Program-made: the position numbers and the translations under genes
Source: Microlunatus lacustris
Lineage (GTDB): Bacteria; Actinomycetota; Actinomycetes; Propionibacteriales; Propionibacteriaceae
DNA length: 64,000 bases
Direction of reading: 5' to 3'
Assembly: GCA_039527025.1 (NCBI GenBank)
Contig: BAAAJN010000006.1
Span: 62,001-126,000 of the forward strand
The notes under the pieces: generated by a model
Seen by the model: only the letters and a program-made list of their open reading frames with translations
Databases searched by the model: none
Told to the model about the DNA's origin: nothing
Part shown: one piece after another, positions 60,085-64,000 of the stretch
Numbering within the stretch: the stretch's first letter is position 1
How the letters are laid out: the number at the start of each line of letters is the position of its first letter

Positions 60085-60626
60085 CACTTACCAGCCTTTC
60101 CGACCTTGCGACGGACGTGCTCGCCCGCGTAGCGAACGCCCTTGCCCTTGTAGGGCTCCGGCTTGCGCAGCTTGCGGATGTTGGCCGCGACCTCGCCCAC
60201 CTGCTGCTTGTCGATGCCGATGACCGAGAACCGGGTCGGCGCCTCCACGTTGAACGTGATCCCCTCGGGCGCGGTGATCGCGACCGGGTGGCTGAAGCCG
60301 AGCGCGAACTCGAGCTGCGTGGGGCCCTTGGCCACCACGCGGTAACCGACGCCGACGATCTCGAGCTTCTTCTCGTACCCGGTGGTGACGCCGGTGACCA
60401 TGTTGGCCACCAGGGTCCGGGTCAGACCGTGCAGCGACTTGCTCTCGCGCTCGTCGTCGGGGCGGCTGACCTGCAGCGCGCCGTCCTCGGAACGCGCGAC
60501 CGTGATCGGCTCCTTGACGTGGTGCTGCAGCGTGCCCTTGGGGCCCTTGACCGAGACCTGCTGGCCGTCGAGGGTGATCTCGACGCCGGACGGGACCGGG
60601 ACAGGAAGCCTGCCAATGCGTGACAT
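60084..60626 (-). CDS. rplF: 50S ribosomal protein L6
   Basis: 180 residues. MSRIGRLPVPVPSGVEITLDG and the C-terminal KLRKPEPYKGKGVRYAGEHVRRKVGK are diagnostic. Follows rpsH. Confidence 0.97.
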   Translation of the reverse strand: MSRIGRLPVPVPSGVEITLDGQQVSVKGPKGTLQHHVKEPITVARSEDGALQVSRPDDERESKSLHGLTRTLVANMVTGVTTGYEKKLEIVGVGYRVVAKGPTQLEFALGFSHPVAITAPEGITFNVEAPTRFSVIGIDKQQVGEVAANIRKLRKPEPYKGKGVRYAGEHVRRKVGKAGK

Positions 60627-60652
60627 GTTGTTTCCTCTCTAGATCTCGTCGG

Positions 60653-61060
60653 TCACCAGACGTAGGCGACGACTTCGCCACCCACGCCGGTGTAGTGAGC
60701 CTGGCGGTCGGTCCGCAGCCCCTGGGAGGTCGAGATGATCGCGATGCCGAGGCCACCGAGGACCTTGGGCAGCCCGGTCGACTTGGCGTACACCCGCAAG
60801 CCCGGCTTGGAGATGCGGCGCAGCCCGGCGATCGAGCGCTCACGGTTCTGGCCGTACTTGAGCGTGATCGCGAGGGTCTTGCCGACCTCGCCCTCCTTGG
60901 GCTCGTCCACCGTGTAACCGGCGATGTAGCCCTCGCTGGCGAGGATCTCGGCGATGCCGACCTTGATCTTGCTGTGGGGCATGACGGCCGTGTCGTGGTA
61001 CGCCTGGTTGGCGTTCCGGATACGGGTCAGCATGTCCGCGATGGGGTCTGTCATGGTCAT
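60653..61060 (-). CDS. rpsH: 30S ribosomal protein S8
   Basis: 135 residues. TDPIADMLTRIRNANQAYHDTAVMPHSKIK and the C-terminal GGEVVAYVW are diagnostic. Two in-frame ATG codons lie at 61060 and 61054; the first is used. In other bacteria S8 feeds back on spc translation; no such site was assigned here. Confidence 0.97.
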   Translation of the reverse strand: MTMTDPIADMLTRIRNANQAYHDTAVMPHSKIKVGIAEILASEGYIAGYTVDEPKEGEVGKTLAITLKYGQNRERSIAGLRRISKPGLRVYAKSTGLPKVLGGLGIAIISTSQGLRTDRQAHYTGVGGEVVAYVW

Positions 61061-61152
61061 GGCTGTCGGTACTTCTTTCTCACCGTGGTTTCCCCTCCGG
61101 GGACCTTCAGTGTTTCTGGTTCTGGTGCGTGCGGGTCAGCGGAGAACTGGGG

Positions 61153-61338
61153 TCACCACGAGGACTTCGTGATGCCCGGCAGCTCACCCGCGTGCGCCAT
61201 GCTGCGCAGGCAGATGCGGCAGAGGCCGAACTTGCGGAAGACCGAACGCGGCCGCCCGCACTTCTGGCACCGGGTGTAGCCCTGCACCGCGAACTTGGGC
61301 TTGCGGGCCTGCTTGACCCGGAGCGCTGTCTTGGCCAT
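61153..61338 (-). CDS. rpsN: 30S ribosomal protein S14, zinc-binding short form
   Basis: 61 residues. Two CxxC pairs, CQKCG and CRIC, give the zinc ribbon of type Z S14. The C-terminal ELPGITKSSW is conserved. Placed in the spc order between rplE and rpsH. Confidence 0.97.
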   Translation of the reverse strand: MAKTALRVKQARKPKFAVQGYTRCQKCGRPRSVFRKFGLCRICLRSMAHAGELPGITKSSW

Positions 61339-61353
61339 CTTCTGAGCCCTCTC

Positions 61354-61941
61354 TTAGTTCTGCCGGAACGGGAAGCCGAGGTGGCGCAGCAGCGCCCGAC
61401 CCTGGTCGTCCGTCGTCGCCGAGGTCACGAACGTGATGTCCATGCCGCGGACCCGGTCGATCCGGTCCTGGTCGATCTCGTGGAACATGACCTGCTCGTT
61501 GAGACCGAAGGTGTAGTTGCCGTGGCCGTCGAACTGCTTGGGCGACAGGCCGCGGAAGTCGCGGATGCGGGGCAGGGCCAGCGACACCAGACGGTCGGCG
61601 AACTCCCACATGCGGTCACCGCGCAGGGTGACGTGGGCGCCGATCGGCATCCCCTCGCGCAGCTTGAACTGGGCGATGGACTTGCGGGAGCGGGTGACCT
61701 GCGGCTTCTGGCCGGTGATCGTCGCGAGGTCCTTGACCGCGCCGTCGATCAGCTTCGAGTCGCGCGCAGCCTCGCCGACACCCATGTTCACGACGACCTT
61801 CACCAGGCCGGGGATCTGCATGACGTTGGCGAACTGGAACTCCTGCTGCAGGGCGTCGCGGATCTCCGCGCGGTAGCGCTGCTTCAGCCGCGGCAGCGGC
61901 CTGGCCTGCGTCGAGGTCTGCTCGGTCTCGGTCGCGGTCAT
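61354..61941 (-). CDS. rplE: 50S ribosomal protein L5
   Basis: 195 residues. VMQIPGLVKVVVNMGVGEAARDSKLIDGAVKDL and the C-terminal DQGRALLRHLGFPFRQN are diagnostic. It overlaps rplX by one base. Binds 5S rRNA. Confidence 0.97.
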   Translation of the reverse strand: MTATETEQTSTQARPLPRLKQRYRAEIRDALQQEFQFANVMQIPGLVKVVVNMGVGEAARDSKLIDGAVKDLATITGQKPQVTRSRKSIAQFKLREGMPIGAHVTLRGDRMWEFADRLVSLALPRIRDFRGLSPKQFDGHGNYTFGLNEQVMFHEIDQDRIDRVRGMDITFVTSATTDDQGRALLRHLGFPFRQN

Positions 61942-62357
61942 CAGATCTCCTCTCCGGTCACCCGGGCGATGCGGACGGCGCGGGTCGACTTGTACTCGGA
62001 GCCGTCCGGGCGGCGCTTGGTGACCTCGACGCGGTCGTAGCCGATCCGGGTCACCACCTCCTCGCCGCTCTCGTTCTTGACGACCAGCTGGACGTTCGAG
62101 GCGTGGATGGGGGCCTCCGAGGAGACGATCCCGCCGCTGGTGGCCGCGCGACCCTGCTGCTGCCCCGTGGTGTCCTTCAGGTGCCGCTTGGCGATGTTGA
62201 CGCCCGCGACGGTCACCTTCTGGCGCTCGGGGAAGACGGCCAGGACCTCGCCGACCAGACCCTTGTCCTTGCCGGCGATGACCTTGACGCGGTCACCCTT
62301 GACGACGTGCAGCTTGTTGACGCCGCTCTTGAGGGCGGTGGGCTTCTTGCTGCTCAT
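61941..62357 (-). CDS. rplX: 50S ribosomal protein L24
   Basis: 138 residues against about 105 in many bacteria. The KOW motif is VKGDRVKVIAGKDKGLVGEVLAV and VAGVNIAKRHLK follows. The extra length is a 10-15 residue N-terminal lead and a basic tail ending RAVRIARVTGEEI. Confidence 0.96.
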   Translation of the reverse strand: MSSKKPTALKSGVNKLHVVKGDRVKVIAGKDKGLVGEVLAVFPERQKVTVAGVNIAKRHLKDTTGQQQGRAATSGGIVSSEAPIHASNVQLVVKNESGEEVVTRIGYDRVEVTKRRPDGSEYKSTRAVRIARVTGEEI

Positions 62358-62359
62358 GC

Positions 62360-62731
62360 TCAGATCACCTCCGGGGCGAGCGAGATGATGCGCATGAAGC
62401 GCTTCTCGCGGAGCTCACGGCCGACCGGGCCGAAGATTCGGGTACCGCGCGGCTCGCCGCTGTCAGCCCGGAGGATGACGGCGGCGTTCTCGTCGAACTT
62501 GATGTACGAGCCATCAGCGCGACGACGCTCCTTCACGGTTCGGACGATGACGGCCTTGACGACCTCGCCCTTCTTGACGTTGCCACCGGGGATGGCGTCC
62601 TTGACAGTGGCGACGATGACGTCACCGATGCCGGCGTAACGGCGACCGGAACCGCCGAGAACGCGGATGCACAAGATCTCCTTGGCACCCGTGTTGTCGG
62701 CGACCTTGAGCCGCGACTCCTGCTGGATCAT
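62360..62731 (-). CDS. rplN: 50S ribosomal protein L14
   Basis: 123 residues from the ATG giving MIQQESRLKVADNTGAKEILCIRVLGG. RIFGPVGRELREKRFMRIISLAPEVI closes it. AGGAGAAAACAG precedes the start. First gene of the spc operon; the upstream gap holds a hairpin at 62811-62838. Confidence 0.97.
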   Translation of the reverse strand: MIQQESRLKVADNTGAKEILCIRVLGGSGRRYAGIGDVIVATVKDAIPGGNVKKGEVVKAVIVRTVKERRRADGSYIKFDENAAVILRADSGEPRGTRIFGPVGRELREKRFMRIISLAPEVI

Positions 62732-62810
62732 CTGTTTTCTCCTGGTTGTCTCACCGGTTCCCGGGATCCGGGCCTCGTGGAACGTGTGGTTTGCCTCCGA
62801 CCAGGCCCAA

Positions 62811-62838
62811 CCCCGGACCACCTCGCGGTGTTCCGGGG
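62811..62838. terminator. hairpin between rpsQ and rplN (S10/spc junction)
   Basis: CCCCGGACCACC / GGTGTTCCGGGG form a 12-base stem (one mismatch) with a four-base loop, 20 bases beyond the rpsQ stop. It may partly terminate the S10 operon or set the ratio to spc transcription. Confidence 0.6.
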
Positions 62839-62857
62839 CCGGGCCGGCCGGCCTGCG

Positions 62858-63148
62858 CTACTTGGCCTTCTCGAGGATCTCGACGATGCGCCAGCGCTTG
62901 GTGGCGCTCAGCGGACGGGTCTCCATGATCCGCACGCGGTCGCCGACGCCGGCGGCGTTGCCCTCGTCGTGCGCCTTGAGGCGCGACGTCTGGCGCATCA
63001 CCTTGCCGTAGAGGCGGTGCTTGACCCGGTCCTCGACGGCCACGACGACGGTCTTGTCCATCTTGTCGCTGACCACGAGGCCCTCACGGACCTTGCGGGC
63101 GCCGCGCTCGGCCGGGGCCGTCGCGTTCTCGTTCAGCTGCTCACTCAT
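62858..63148 (-). CDS. rpsQ: 30S ribosomal protein S17
   Basis: 96 residues. REGLVVSDKMDKTVVVAVEDRVKHRLYGKVMRQTSRLKAHDE is the conserved core; the first 18 residues are an extension. Last gene of the S10 operon. Confidence 0.96.
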   Translation of the reverse strand: MSEQLNENATAPAERGARKVREGLVVSDKMDKTVVVAVEDRVKHRLYGKVMRQTSRLKAHDEGNAAGVGDRVRIMETRPLSATKRWRIVEILEKAK

Positions 63149-63149
63149 G

Positions 63150-63437
63150 TCAGGCCTTCACTCTCTCCACCGCGGGTGCGGCTGCTCCCTCGTCCGAGCT
63201 GTCCTCGGCGGAGGCCAGGTCGGGGTCCTCGACGATGCCGAGCTCGCGCTCCTGCAGCACCGTGTAGATCCGCGCGATGTCCTTGCGGACCGCCCGGAGA
63301 CGGCTGTTCGACTCGAGCTGGCCGGTCGCGGACTGGAAGCGGAGCGTGAACAGCTCCTCCTTCAGCTCGCGGACCTTGGCGTCGAGGTCGGCACGGCCGA
63401 GGCCGCGCAGCTCGGCGGCGGTTGTGGTCTTCGCCAT
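63150..63437 (-). CDS. rpmC: 50S ribosomal protein L29 with acidic tail
   Basis: 95 residues. The L29 core is ELKEELFTLRFQSATGQLESNSRLRAVRKDIARIYTVLQER. A tail of about 27 residues rich in Asp, Glu and Ala follows, so it is longer than the usual 60-70. It overlaps rplP by one base. Confidence 0.95.
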   Translation of the reverse strand: MAKTTTAAELRGLGRADLDAKVRELKEELFTLRFQSATGQLESNSRLRAVRKDIARIYTVLQERELGIVEDPDLASAEDSSDEGAAAPAVERVKA

Positions 63438-63856
63438 CAGATCTCACCTGCTTCGCGCTTGATGAAGCGCGCCTTCATCGGCAGCTTGTGGATCGCCAGC
63501 CGGGTGGCCTCGCGGGCCAAGGCCTCGTCGACCCCGGACAGCTCGAAGAGCACGCGTCCGGGCTTGATGTTCGCGATCCACCACTCGGGCGAACCCTTGC
63601 CGGAGCCCATCCGGGTCTCGGCGGGCTTCTTGGTCAACGGACGGTCGGGGTAGACGTTGATCCACACCTTGCCGCCGCGCTTCATGTGCCGGGTCATGGC
63701 GATACGGGCCGACTCGATCTGACGGTTGGTCAGGTACGAGGGCTCGAGCGCCTGGATTCCGAACTCGCCGAAGGCCAGCTTGGTGCCGCCCTTGGCGGCG
63801 CCGCGACGGGTGGGGTGGTGCTGCTTGCGGAACTTCACCCTGCGAGGGATCAGCAT
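63437..63856 (-). CDS. rplP: 50S ribosomal protein L16
   Basis: 139 residues. MLIPRRVKFRKQHHPTRRGAAKGG and RMGSGKGSPEWWIANIKPGRVLFE are diagnostic. Follows rpsC by two bases. Confidence 0.97.
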   Translation of the reverse strand: MLIPRRVKFRKQHHPTRRGAAKGGTKLAFGEFGIQALEPSYLTNRQIESARIAMTRHMKRGGKVWINVYPDRPLTKKPAETRMGSGKGSPEWWIANIKPGRVLFELSGVDEALAREATRLAIHKLPMKARFIKREAGEI

Positions 63857-63858
63857 GG

Positions 63859-64000
63859 TCAGGCCTCCTGTCCGGCGGTCTCAGCGGGGGCGGCGGACGC
63901 GCCGGCCTCGACGGGCGCGGGGGTCTCGGCACCCTCGACGCGACGACGACCGCCACGCTCGGGCCGGCCCTCGGCGCCACGGGTCGGGCGACCGGCGCGC
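63859..64000 (-). CDS. rpsC: 30S ribosomal protein S3, C-terminal part only
   Basis: Only the last 47 codons are in the window; the gene continues past base 64000. They encode an Arg/Gly-rich stretch (RPERGGRRR) and an Ala/Glu/Pro-rich end GQEA. Such tails are typical of actinobacterial S3. Identity rests on the rpsC-rplP-rpmC-rpsQ order plus this tail. Confidence 0.8.
   Translation of the reverse strand, partial: RAGRPTRGAEGRPERGGRRRVEGAETPAPVEAGASAAPAETAGQEA

Overview
This window comes from a high-GC actinobacterium. The evidence is the S10/spc/alpha ribosomal-protein supercluster in actinobacterial order, a LigB-type ATP-dependent DNA ligase, a SigG-like sigma factor, many GTG starts, and several genes whose start codon sits directly behind a TANNNT -10 box (leaderless transcription). 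A Geodermatophilaceae-like organism is my best guess, but this is inference from style, not from a search.

Layout. 1-11120 is mixed chromosomal content: the end of a DMT/YdcZ-type membrane protein; an ABC-2 exporter pair; a secreted GH81 beta-1,3-glucanase behind a perfect LacI-type operator; an Fe/Mn superoxide dismutase; an S51-like peptidase; an FAD oxidoreductase; and ligB. 11336-17502 is a five-gene peptide-type ABC importer preceded by a possible leader-peptide attenuator. 17584-18147 is a low-molecular-weight tyrosine phosphatase, and 18215-19138 a membrane-anchored Asp-box protein.

19180-41057 is a large cell-surface polysaccharide locus. On the minus strand (22628 to 19180) are a PglE-like aminotransferase, a PglC-like phosphoglycosyl transferase and a Wzc-like tyrosine autokinase. 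On the plus strand (22789 to 33901) are two glycosyltransferases, CapE/CapF/CapG (UDP-N-acetyl-L-fucosamine), two acyltransferases, a Wzy-like polymerase, a Wzx-like flippase and an unusual membrane-anchored protein read as a TIM barrel. On the minus strand again (39788 to 33938) are a PglF/WbpM-like dehydratase and a WbpD/E/B/A set for a 2,3-diacetamido uronic acid sugar. An LCP ligase (40029-41057) could attach the product to the cell wall. Together the genes predict a Wzx/Wzy-type heteropolysaccharide built from up to three unusual UDP-amino sugars.

41106-43631 holds an SDR, a glycosyltransferase and a HAD phosphatase. 43712-64000 (minus strand) is the ribosomal supercluster running from rpsC down to rplQ. 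It is interrupted twice by unrelated genes: a DedA protein plus a secreted beta-propeller between rplO and secY, and an S9 peptidase, an aldo/keto reductase, a VOC protein, SigG and a DUF1707 protein between map and infA. Promoters with TTGAG-type -35 boxes restart transcription at infA and rpmJ. A family of CCTGAGCNTGTCGAAGG repeats, related to REP elements, occurs at three places (about 9461-9560, 45546-45605 and 51064-51430). I saw no tRNA, rRNA, CRISPR array, insertion sequence or prophage.
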